A stretch of 64,000 nt of DNA from Planctomycetota bacterium (GTDB lineage: Bacteria; Planctomycetota; UBA1135; GCA-002686595): positions 84,250 to 148,249 of the forward strand of contig JAJDEU010000062.1 of NCBI GenBank assembly GCA_029259635.1, in the 5' to 3' direction. The translations under genes were made by a program, and so were the position numbers. Positions within the stretch are counted from its first letter, which is position 1; each line of letters starts with the position of its first letter. Below, piece after piece: positions 16,544 through 23,864 of the stretch. The notes under the pieces were generated by a model. The model was given only the letters and a program-made list of their open reading frames with translations. It made no database searches and was not told where the DNA came from.

Positions 16544-18969
16544 TGGGGCCTTCTCACAGATGACTCCGTATCAATCACGCCTAAATTAATATCCTTCGAG
16601 CCCCCTTCGATTTCGTAGTCGACGAAACTTTCGAGCCCACTTCGGACTCTCAATACGAGCAGCCGTGAAGGTAGGCCTGCCATGGTGAGCGGCACCTCTA
16701 CCGTCGCCACAACGACGGCAATCGGGGCTCCGTCTTCGCGATCCAATTCGGAGCGTGTGTACAGAGCCGCTTCGTAGATTCCGTTGGCTCTTCCACCTTT
16801 GGGCGCAACGAGCTTAAAAGTCAGTTTCCTTCCGCTTGCCAATCGGATGTCGTGCCGCGTCGTCTCTCCGGAATTCATTTCGAGCGTCTCGCGCGCCGTC
16901 GAATTGAGCGCGAAGCCGCCGTGTTCTGGTTTCGCAAACCGTTCTGTCCAAATCGAGACACGCTGAGCGGGTACGTTCTCGAAAACATAAGCGCCCTGCT
17001 CATCACTGATCACGGCTTCGCTCCAAAAGCCGGCGTTCATCAGGAGTGAACTTGTTCCACCGACCCTCGCAACGACCTTCGCACCGAATATGGGATTCCC
17101 GCGTTCGTCGAGTACAAGTCCGTGTAATTGTGCGCTGGCTTGCATCACGATCTCGAGCCCTTCCCAGACCCCACCGCACTCGCTTCGGTCGACAATGCGT
17201 GGAGCAAAGCCCTCTGCACTGACGATGATCCCGGTGAGTGGCGCGCCCGAGAGCGAGGTGTGCCGAAAACGACCCGCTTGATCGGATTGAATCACGGATT
17301 CAGCTGGGTTTTGGAATCCGCTCGGGGCTTTACCGGTCGAGATCGGAGCAATCTCTGCCGTGGCGACGGGTTGACCATTCCCGTCAATAACGCGTCCCGA
17401 TAATCCGCCGCGACTTCGATTGAGCACGATCGCTGCTTCCGTCGTGACGTCGTCGTCGCGGTCTAGCTCAATTAAAACTCCGCCACGCATAAAGCCGGGC
17501 GCGTCGACTGCAGTGTTGATCATCAGATCGAACTGAACCGGCAGCTCCAGGGTAAAGGTGGCGTGCCCACCCGGAACGTAGTCCAGCTTGCGATTCAGTT
17601 CTTGAGGTTCGGGAAGTCGCATGAGACCGGCGACTCCGTTTTGTTTGGATTCCAATCGAGCCGGCGGATTGACCGACCAGGCCAGGCCATAACGCAGCTC
17701 TTCGATGAGCGCCCCGTCGGAGCCACTCACAAAACATCGAACTTGTGCGGTACGCGTTTGGACGCGTAGCCGCAGTTCAACGATTCCTGTATCTGGTACA
17801 TGGGCTTGGCCTCGAAAGAGACCAAACTCGTGCGGCGCGTCCATTGCGAACCACTTTCGCTCTCGCGGAGCGGGCAGATGAACGTTCGCCGCTATCGACA
17901 TTTTGCTGGATGGGGGAATGTCGAATTCGAAGCGTCCCTCGGAGTCGCATTGGGTCGTCGCGAGCAAAGTTTCCGTTCCCCCTGCTGCGGACGAATCGCC
18001 CGAATCCTTGGTCTCGTACAACCAAACGGTGGATTCCGTCGCTCGTGTGAAGTCCAAAGGAGCCCCGTTCACCTCGGGGAGAATGACGCGGCCGCGAATG
18101 CTCGTTGCGGGCGAGTGAGCGACGGCCACCTGCGGGGGAATTTCTGTTCGCCGATCGATTCTGACCGGCTCGCTAATCAATCCCACCGTAGAAATTATGT
18201 CGCCTTCGCGATCCCCTCCTTCCGAACTGTCGGTGAGCAGCGGGCTCGTGTTCGACGCAATCGCTTGCCCATTCGGCGCTTGGATGTAGTACGCCACACT
18301 TAGCAGCGCGAATCCGATCAGTGCAGCTGCGACAGCCTTTGCGGAGAAGAGCCAAGTTGCCGCCTGCGTGGCGGGCGCTGCGGAGTTGGCCACCGGCAAG
18401 AGCACAGTCATCCACGCCTTAGAGTCCTGTTCACCTCCGCGGGACTCCAGCGAGGCTCGAATCGAAGCACGAGCCGCAGACAACTTCGAACGAACCGTTC
18501 CAGCCGGAATACCGAGCTGCTTGGCGATCTCGATTGGTGCGACATTCTTGAAGTATCGCAGCAAAACCGCTTCGCGTTGGGGCTCTTCCAGTTCGAGAAC
18601 GAGCTGCAACAACACCGAGAAGGACTCCGCTTCGTGAGCCAACTCTTCTGCCGCAGGATAGCTAGTCGTCGCCGCTGAATCGACGATCGAATCCTCCCTG
18701 CTCCGTCTCCGCGCTTGGCCTCGTTTGAGGTTGAGTGCCAAGTTCCGCAGCACGGCCGACAGCCACGGACGCAGCGGTCGATCGGCACTGGGAGGCCGAC
18801 GCAGGAACGCGAGCCAAGTGTCTTGCGCGACATCCTCGGCGGTTGCGGAATCGGAGAGCAACTCACGAGCAAAATTTCGGAGCCATTCCTGATGGCGCGC
18901 AATTTCCAGTTCGGAGAAGGAGTCGAGGGTATTCACAGCGGGGTTGGCGTCGGTCATATCATCCTTCAC
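16540..18969 (-). CDS. ECF sigma factor fused to a membrane helix and carboxypeptidase-regulatory-like domains
   Basis: An 809-residue fusion. Residues 20-85 are sigma region 2 (LLSDSATAEDVAQDTWLAFL) and 115-172 region 4 (LEEPQREAVLLRYF, IEIAKQLGIPAGTVRSKLSAARASI). One transmembrane helix at 212-229 is followed by about 570 extracytoplasmic residues with repeated beta-sandwich modules (SIRGRVILPEVNGAPLD, GGLSGRVIDGNGQPVATAEI, LHGLVLDERGNPIFGAKVVA). The topology lets one polypeptide sense outside and transcribe inside, possibly after proteolysis. The last codons (DTESSVRRPH) come from the 26-bp repeat at 16547. It ends in a 3-base overlap with the cysteine-synthase-like gene. Confidence 0.85.
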   Translation of the reverse strand: MKDDMTDANPAVNTLDSFSELEIARHQEWLRNFARELLSDSATAEDVAQDTWLAFLRRPPSADRPLRPWLSAVLRNLALNLKRGQARRRSREDSIVDSAATTSYPAAEELAHEAESFSVLLQLVLELEEPQREAVLLRYFKNVAPIEIAKQLGIPAGTVRSKLSAARASIRASLESRGGEQDSKAWMTVLLPVANSAAPATQAATWLFSAKAVAAALIGFALLSVAYYIQAPNGQAIASNTSPLLTDSSEGGDREGDIISTVGLISEPVRIDRRTEIPPQVAVAHSPATSIRGRVILPEVNGAPLDFTRATESTVWLYETKDSGDSSAAGGTETLLATTQCDSEGRFEFDIPPSSKMSIAANVHLPAPRERKWFAMDAPHEFGLFRGQAHVPDTGIVELRLRVQTRTAQVRCFVSGSDGALIEELRYGLAWSVNPPARLESKQNGVAGLMRLPEPQELNRKLDYVPGGHATFTLELPVQFDLMINTAVDAPGFMRGGVLIELDRDDDVTTEAAIVLNRSRGGLSGRVIDGNGQPVATAEIAPISTGKAPSGFQNPAESVIQSDQAGRFRHTSLSGAPLTGIIVSAEGFAPRIVDRSECGGVWEGLEIVMQASAQLHGLVLDERGNPIFGAKVVARVGGTSSLLMNAGFWSEAVISDEQGAYVFENVPAQRVSIWTERFAKPEHGGFALNSTARETLEMNSGETTRHDIRLASGRKLTFKLVAPKGGRANGIYEAALYTRSELDREDGAPIAVVVATVEVPLTMAGLPSRLLVLRVRSGLESFVDYEIEGGSKDINLGVIDTESSVRRPH
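16547..16572. repeat. 26-bp element end shared with 10546-10571
   Basis: GGCCTTCTCACAGATGACTC then CGTATC. It is the reverse complement of the sequence at 10546-10571 with one mismatch. It lies inside the last codons of the minus-strand sigma gene and just after the stop of the cysteine-synthase-like gene. Confidence 0.6.
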
Positions 18970-19029
18970 TCACCGCGGAAGGGGGTTCCGTTCGGATGAA
19001 TTCGAAAAAGGAGGATAGGGAGCCAGGAG

Positions 19030-19295
19030 GATACGGAGCCAGGCTCCACTCCAAACCTCAGCCGTGAACTGGTACCGCACAAACAGCAATCTCCGTGTCC
19101 GTCGCCTCGCAGGCCAGGCTCGACATCTGATAAGAGATTTACCTGATACTTGGCATCAGGTCATCAATCGCGGAACTGCGGAGTAGAAGTCGTGCGCAAG
19201 CCATTCTTTGGCGCTCTTGAAATGGCGAGGTTCAAGAAAAGCTTGTGCGGTACTCATCAACGGTTGAGGTCGCGATGGGAGCCTGACTCTGTATC
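19030..19295. repeat. Palindromic REP/MITE-like element, 266-bp class, copy 4
   Basis: Ends GATACGGAGCCAGGCTCC / GGAGCCTGACTCTGTATC. The interior frame has a stop where the other copies read GTAEQKSY (here TAG replaces CAG). Its right end supplies part of the stop codon of the minus-strand CHAT remnant. Confidence 0.88.
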
Positions 19296-19617
19296 AGCGC
19301 CAATCGCCACTCAGCACGAACGCACCCCAGGTGTGCGGCCGGCCGTCGCCGTTGTGAGTGCGGCGGTTCTCGCGCAGCATCCACAGTTGTGCGTCACGAA
19401 GCGCCTCGAGCTTGCCCATCTTGTTGCGCAACAAGTTCTCGTAGAAGCGCACCATCAGGTTCTTCGTTTCGTCGTCGGGCACCTTCCACAAGCTCGTCAC
19501 TACCGTCTTCGCGCCCGGGCGTAGAAGTGTGGTGCGAAAGCCGCTCATGCCTTCGCCTGACTTGGAGCGACCGAGTCCGGTCTCGCAGGCGGAGAGCGTC
19601 ACCTGAGCAGGTATCAA
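19294..19617 (-). pseudogene. C-terminal remnant of a CHAT-domain protein
   Basis: About 107 codons match the end of a CHAT (caspase-like) peptidase domain: VTLSACETGLGR with the nucleophile cysteine, PGAKTVVTSLWKVPDDET, FYENLLRNKMGKLEALRDAQLWML, and the closing WGAFVLSGDWR. The catalytic histidine segment and all N-terminal repeats are missing, and homology stops near 19605, where the defence-like island begins. The ATG given is not a native start. It is distinct from the intact CHAT protein at 46150. Confidence 0.75.
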
Positions 19618-19780
19618 GAGTGGATATTTTTTCGAGCACGAATTTCCTGAGAATCTTGCGGAGTGGATGTTGATTCGCCCATATTCATAATGGGAGTACT
19701 CTGGCGTGAACTACCCTCGAAGCGCCACTGTTTAGTCCGATGCATTGTCGCCAACACCGCGCTCTGCACGAGAGTTATCG

Positions 19781-20611
19781 ATGACGCGTGCCTCTTCAAC
19801 CTCGACTTACTGGCTCGAGGCCTTGGAACTCATCTGTCTTGTTCGTTGGCCAGTTTCTGCGGCCAGGGGCAAAATCGAGATTGTTGCTACTACGCGGGAA
19901 CTGGGCGACAATGGGCGCGTGGACACCTATCGCTGGAAAACACCCGAGGACCTTCTTGGTCCGCTCGATGAAGTTGAACGCAAGCATGCCCCCGAGAAAC
20001 TTTGGGTTGCTGGCGATGAGGTTCTGCTGACGCACGGCGCTCGCGTATCCATCGTCGGTTCACGCAAGGCGTCAGAGCTCGGGCTGAAGCGAGCAGCAAA
20101 GCTAGCGCACCTTCTGGTCCAATGTGGCGTGACAGTGGTCAGTGGACTCGCAGAAGGCATCGATGGGGCCGCTCATACGCAAGCGCTTCGAAGCGGAGGC
20201 CACACGGTTGCAGTCCTTGGAACGCCGCTCGACAAGACGTTCCCGGCAATGCATCGCGACCTGCAGGCCGAGATTATCCGCAATCACCTCGCGGTCTCTC
20301 AGTTTGCACCTGGTAGCTCCACAACAAGAGCCAGCTTCCCAATGCGCAATCGAACGATGGCGCTTGTCTCAGACGCGACCGTCATCATCGAAGCCGGAGC
20401 TAAGAGCGGCACTATCCATCAGGGATGGGAAGCACTGCGGCTAGGCCGTGCGCTATACATTCTTGAGTCACTGACGCGATGCGGATTCGAGTGGGTGGAC
20501 AAGCTCCGAGACCACGGCGCTCATGTGCTCTCCGATGGGAACCGCGAAGTGTTCATGGATAGCCTTCCGGAGGAGAGTCGTATTGAGCGGTTCGCGCAAT
20601 CTCCCTTCTGA
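19781..20611 (+). CDS. DprA/Smf-like SLOG-family protein
   Basis: A 276-residue protein with the DprA Rossmann (SLOG) core: RVSIVGSRKASELG (89-101), VVSGLAEGIDGAAH (119-132), AVLGTPLDKTFPAMHRDL (144-161) and FPMRNRTMALVSDATVIIEA. DprA normally loads RecA on incoming single-stranded DNA; SLOG relatives in conflict systems are predicted to bind or cleave nucleotides. The N-terminal 80 residues differ from the usual SAM-like domain and the winged C-terminal domain is absent. I prefer ATG 19781 over an upstream TTG (19745). It overlaps the next gene by 29 bases, so it heads a three-gene operon with two phosphoribosyltransferase-type proteins. Confidence 0.82.
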   Translation: MTRASSTSTYWLEALELICLVRWPVSAARGKIEIVATTRELGDNGRVDTYRWKTPEDLLGPLDEVERKHAPEKLWVAGDEVLLTHGARVSIVGSRKASELGLKRAAKLAHLLVQCGVTVVSGLAEGIDGAAHTQALRSGGHTVAVLGTPLDKTFPAMHRDLQAEIIRNHLAVSQFAPGSSTTRASFPMRNRTMALVSDATVIIEAGAKSGTIHQGWEALRLGRALYILESLTRCGFEWVDKLRDHGAHVLSDGNREVFMDSLPEESRIERFAQSPF

Positions 20612-21242
20612 CGTTCAGTTCGCATCTTTCTTCGTCTACACCCCACGAGCAGTAACAGGCGAGGGGGATGCGGGCCCAAAGTCCCGGAGACTGGTGCGTT
20701 CCATTAAGAACGAGGCGCATCATTTCTCTGTGCGCTGGAACCTTGCCGAGTTCGTGCGCAACGGTCTGAGCGAGGAACTGCGGGAGCACTACTTCGGTGC
20801 TGACACAACGCTTGTTCCTATGCCAGGGCATGCCCCTCTCAGGGACCAAGACTCTCGTTGGCCTGCTCACGAGCTCTGCGCTGAGTTCGTCAAGGCTGGC
20901 CTTGGAGCGCAGTCGTTGCCGCTGATCGAGAGAGCCCACCGTGTCAGCAAAGCAGCATTTTCCAGTGCGGCTGAGAGACCGAATGCGCGCATGCACTTTG
21001 AGTCATTCAGGTGTGCGACCCAAATTGGCCCAAGTGAGCGGATCACCGTTGTCGACGATGTCATTACGCGTGGCGCAACAATGCTCGCTGCAGTGGCTGT
21101 TCTCCAGAAAGCCTATCCAGCAGCAACCGTGCGCGGGTTCGCCCTTATTCGAACCATGAGTGATGTAGCCCTGCAAAACGTCACTGAGCCCGTTGAAGGC
21201 AGCATAGTCCTTCGCGGAGACGAGACGATTCGGCGGCCCTAG
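20583..21242 (+). CDS. Phosphoribosyltransferase-domain protein (ComF-like PRTase)
   Basis: About 219 residues. ITVVDDVITRGATM with Asp158-Asp159 is the PRPP-binding signature of type I phosphoribosyltransferases, and TTLVPMPGHAPLRD resembles the ComFC-type segment before the hood. I start at TTG 20583 because GGAGGAGAG lies about seven bases upstream; frames extend further up but overlap the DprA gene heavily. The gene lies between a DprA-like and a HAD-PRTase gene, all on one strand and tightly packed. It may make or break a phosphoribosyl-nucleotide signal or act as a PRPP sensor; this is inference. Confidence 0.8.
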   Translation: MSGSRNLPSDVQFASFFVYTPRAVTGEGDAGPKSRRLVRSIKNEAHHFSVRWNLAEFVRNGLSEELREHYFGADTTLVPMPGHAPLRDQDSRWPAHELCAEFVKAGLGAQSLPLIERAHRVSKAAFSSAAERPNARMHFESFRCATQIGPSERITVVDDVITRGATMLAAVAVLQKAYPAATVRGFALIRTMSDVALQNVTEPVEGSIVLRGDETIRRP

Positions 21243-21253
21243 GCTTCATTCAT

Positions 21254-22387
21254 ATGTGGGTATTAACTTCTCCTCGAGCAATTTTTGATGGAGCCCAGGC
21301 GCGGCCTGATGTCGTAGCTGCGCTCAAAGAACTTTCCACCTTCGCAGATGTGGGGGTCGTATCGAACAACGCTGAGCCGGATTGGTTTCCTCTGGCCTTC
21401 GGTGGGAGCACCGTGATTTTCCTGCGTATAACAGGGCGCCAGAAAGGCAAATGGCTGCGTGAGAACGCCGAGAAGAACAAGATTCCTCTTCACCAAGTCC
21501 TTGTAATCGCCGCCAATAAAGAAGACCTCCAGATGGCGAAGAACAACATGGCCCTGCTAGTTGGAGCTGGTTGGGCGGAAGACCAGTACGTCGCCAAGGC
21601 TGGATTGAAGGTGGTAAATCCCACAGACCTGCTCAATCTTGCGCGTCTCGCTTCGGAGTGGGATGGTCGCGCTTGGTTCCGCGCCGAGGGCACCAACTAC
21701 ACAGTCGAAGCACTGTGCGATGCTTCCTCGACACAGTACAAGTCAGAAGAGCAACAGAGGTTTGGCCGAGCGGTCACGGGAGCTGTGAAGCAAGGGACCT
21801 CAACGCTTAATAGCATCCTAGCGCTCACGGCTGGCTCGCTTATTCGGGCTGGGCTGTCTGAGACCAAGGACCTCTTCTGGGGCGTGTACCCATCTTCGTC
21901 GAGTAACAACGACGACACCGAGACCCTTAGCGACTTCGCCTACCGGTTGCGCACGACAGTCTCCAAGGTTCGGTTCGCGAAGCGGGGCGAGGCTTTGTTC
22001 CACAGGCACCATTCTTCACCGAAGCGCTCAGCAGGTGAAGGTGGACCTCGAGAAGACCCGACAGGAGAAGTCGAGAGCCTTCATCTCAACCCGGCCTACA
22101 AGTCCCAACTGATTGGCAGAAACGTGGTCGTTCTAGACGACTTCACGACCTACGGCGTTTCGATGGGCGTTGCTTGGGGCTTCCTCCGCGCTGCAAGAGC
22201 GCGCTCCATGACAGGCATCGCCCTAGGCAAGTTCGGCAACTGCCTGGGTAACTACGACATCCAGATAAACTCAGACCCGTTCAAGCGGGTGTCGGGTGGC
22301 GAGTGGACGTATCAGCGCCCGGATTGGAATAGTGAGGACTCTTCGAGCGAGGACCAAGGAGCCCTTCGACGATTATTGCTTGCCTAG
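21254..22387 (+). CDS. HAD-like domain fused to a C-terminal phosphoribosyltransferase domain
   Basis: A 377-residue protein. Residues 1-130 look like a HAD hydrolase fold (VGVVSNNAEPDWF, VLVIAANKEDLQMAKNN), but the usual first-strand DxD is not obvious (WVLTSPRAIFDG), so catalysis is uncertain. Residues 150-377 hold a second PRTase, with VVVLDDFTTYGVSMG (Asp295-Asp296) as the PRPP loop. It starts 11 bases after the upstream PRTase stop. Two PRTases and a HAD domain next to a DprA-like SLOG protein suggest nucleotide-based signalling or a nucleotide-modifying defence module. Confidence 0.75.
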   Translation: MWVLTSPRAIFDGAQARPDVVAALKELSTFADVGVVSNNAEPDWFPLAFGGSTVIFLRITGRQKGKWLRENAEKNKIPLHQVLVIAANKEDLQMAKNNMALLVGAGWAEDQYVAKAGLKVVNPTDLLNLARLASEWDGRAWFRAEGTNYTVEALCDASSTQYKSEEQQRFGRAVTGAVKQGTSTLNSILALTAGSLIRAGLSETKDLFWGVYPSSSSNNDDTETLSDFAYRLRTTVSKVRFAKRGEALFHRHHSSPKRSAGEGGPREDPTGEVESLHLNPAYKSQLIGRNVVVLDDFTTYGVSMGVAWGFLRAARARSMTGIALGKFGNCLGNYDIQINSDPFKRVSGGEWTYQRPDWNSEDSSSEDQGALRRLLLA

Positions 22388-22401
22388 AAGGGAGGAAAAC
22401 T

Positions 22402-22557
22402 CTGCATGTTGCGAAGAAGGCGTTGGTGACGGCAAAAGTATCGTTGCTAGGCACTTGCGAGAATTGTGTTGATTTGTGCATCCGATTGGAGGACGGCGGG
22501 TTTTACGAAGAGTCAGGTACAGTGAGAGAATGTCGAACGAATGTACGCGCCCGGTGA
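22402..22557 (+). CDS. Possible small Cys-rich protein at the end of the DprA-like operon
   Basis: A 51-codon frame reads ...VSLLGTCENCVDLCIRLEDG...ECR, with a C-x2-C-x3-C cluster typical of a small metal-binding peptide. A strong GGGAGGA (22389-22395) stands at ideal distance from CTG 22402; GTG 22426 is a more usual start codon in the same frame. The ATG at 22406 with the same ribosome-binding site would give only seven codons. It is 14 bases past the HAD-PRTase stop. Composition looks coding, but there is no family match; treat as tentative. Confidence 0.35.
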   Translation: MHVAKKALVTAKVSLLGTCENCVDLCIRLEDGGFYEESGTVRECRTNVRAR

Positions 22558-22594
22558 TCGCATGTCGGCAGACGCTTGACGCGACCGACTAAGT

Positions 22595-22696
22595 TCAGCT
22601 AACTGATCGAGCCGCTTGCCTCACCCAGGGCGTCAGCGAAGCGATCTCCAAAGCTGGCGTCGTTGCGACCCTCATCAGCACATCCTCGAGGCAAAC
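22595..22696 (-). pseudogene. Remnant resembling the C-terminus of an IS66 transposase
   Basis: About 33 codons read CLEDVLMRVATTP...IASLTPW, which fits the closing helix of IS66-family TnpC proteins (pattern L-x-DVL-x-R...P...I-x-x-LTPW). Nothing else of the element is visible. It lies between the DprA-like operon and the AbiTii-like gene and suggests past mobility of this island. Confidence 0.4.
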
Positions 22697-22752
22697 CTCG
22701 GGTTCAGCACTGCACTGCTTACACGAGAGTACGAGCAAGTAGAGTCGGCAGG

Positions 22753-23592
22753 TCACTCTGGACCCTCGATGCCAAGCCAAGGCTTTATCGTTTCAACTAA
22801 GGAACCCAATGCCGCGGCGTGCTTCATCGTCCACGCTAACCCTCTGCTTGCGAGGCTCTTCTTTTCCTCCCCGTCAGTCCTTTTCATCTCGTCAAGAATG
22901 TTCTCGAGCTCGTTTCTCTCCTCCTGAGAAATGCCCGCTTTCTTGAGGTCCTCGTGAATCGAGGCGTAATCGCCCACCTGGACCACCGATTCGGAGACAT
23001 CACCAAGGACGCCATTAAATGTTCCGATGTGGATTCTTTGCGTAGCGGCACGCTCACGTTCATCCTCAGTGAACATTAATCCGTCGCCGAGAATGCCATC
23101 TTGTTCAAGCTGAAGTGACCACCTGAGAACTCCATCTCGGATAGCCTGAAGAACACTTTTGAGCTGCTGCGGACCAACTTTCCTTAGCGGCCGAAGCTGT
23201 TCATCAAAATACTCCATCAACTCCTTTTCCAGCGCTTCATGAAAGGGAATATACACTGTCCCACCAGACGAATTCGCGAGCTCTTCGAGATGTGCGACTG
23301 GGTCACATAGAATCACTTTCTTAAGGTCAGCCGCCATCTGCGGATCTTGGAAAACCACCGGAATATAGCCCCTCGATGTGTAAGCAACGAGTTCACAATT
23401 AAGCTCACGATACTTCGGCGCTGCGTCTTTTGCATAACCGCCAAGCTCGTAATCAATCCAAACCTTGGCGTCGCTTAGCCTTAGTTTGGTTGCGACCATC
23501 AACGCTCGCCTAAGCATTTCTGTGGTCGAAACTTCCGATGAGGAGGCTAGTTCCTGTAGCTCCAAAACCGGTGATCCCTTTGGTTTCTTCAT
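22753..23592 (-). CDS. AbiTii-like protein (abortive-infection family)
   Basis: A 279-residue soluble protein whose N-terminal 100 residues fit the AbiTii domain: VLELQELASSSEVSTTEMLR, then ALMVATKLRLSDAKVWIDYE and LGGYAKDAAPKYRELNCEL. AbiT proteins from lactococci abort phage infection; the biochemical role of AbiTii is not established. The C-terminal half is helical with charged coiled-coil-like stretches (NELENILDEMKRTDGEEKK). It is convergent with the DprA-like operon and marks the right side of the island. Its base composition appears less GC-rich than its neighbours. No clear ribosome-binding site. Confidence 0.72.
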   Translation of the reverse strand: MKKPKGSPVLELQELASSSEVSTTEMLRRALMVATKLRLSDAKVWIDYELGGYAKDAAPKYRELNCELVAYTSRGYIPVVFQDPQMAADLKKVILCDPVAHLEELANSSGGTVYIPFHEALEKELMEYFDEQLRPLRKVGPQQLKSVLQAIRDGVLRWSLQLEQDGILGDGLMFTEDERERAATQRIHIGTFNGVLGDVSESVVQVGDYASIHEDLKKAGISQEERNELENILDEMKRTDGEEKKSLASRGLAWTMKHAAALGSLVETIKPWLGIEGPE

Positions 23593-23864
23593 TCGAGCAG
23601 TATGGGCCGGCTTTTTCGCGGCGAGTAGAATTTTCTTCGGGCCTCTATCGGACCGTGCCCAACTACTTCGGATGCGCGCGGGGCATTGAATGTTAGATTT
23701 GCTTGCAATGGGGGTGGACGAAACAGCGCAGCATGAGGAGGGTTCCTAGAGGGCTGCCGCTAAATACCGATTTCTTAGTGTTCAGGTGCCTTAGAGCGCA
23801 ATCGACACTCTAGCCATCCGGAACGGGGAGATAGAGTCGAGCTCGTTGCTCGATCGTTCGCGAT

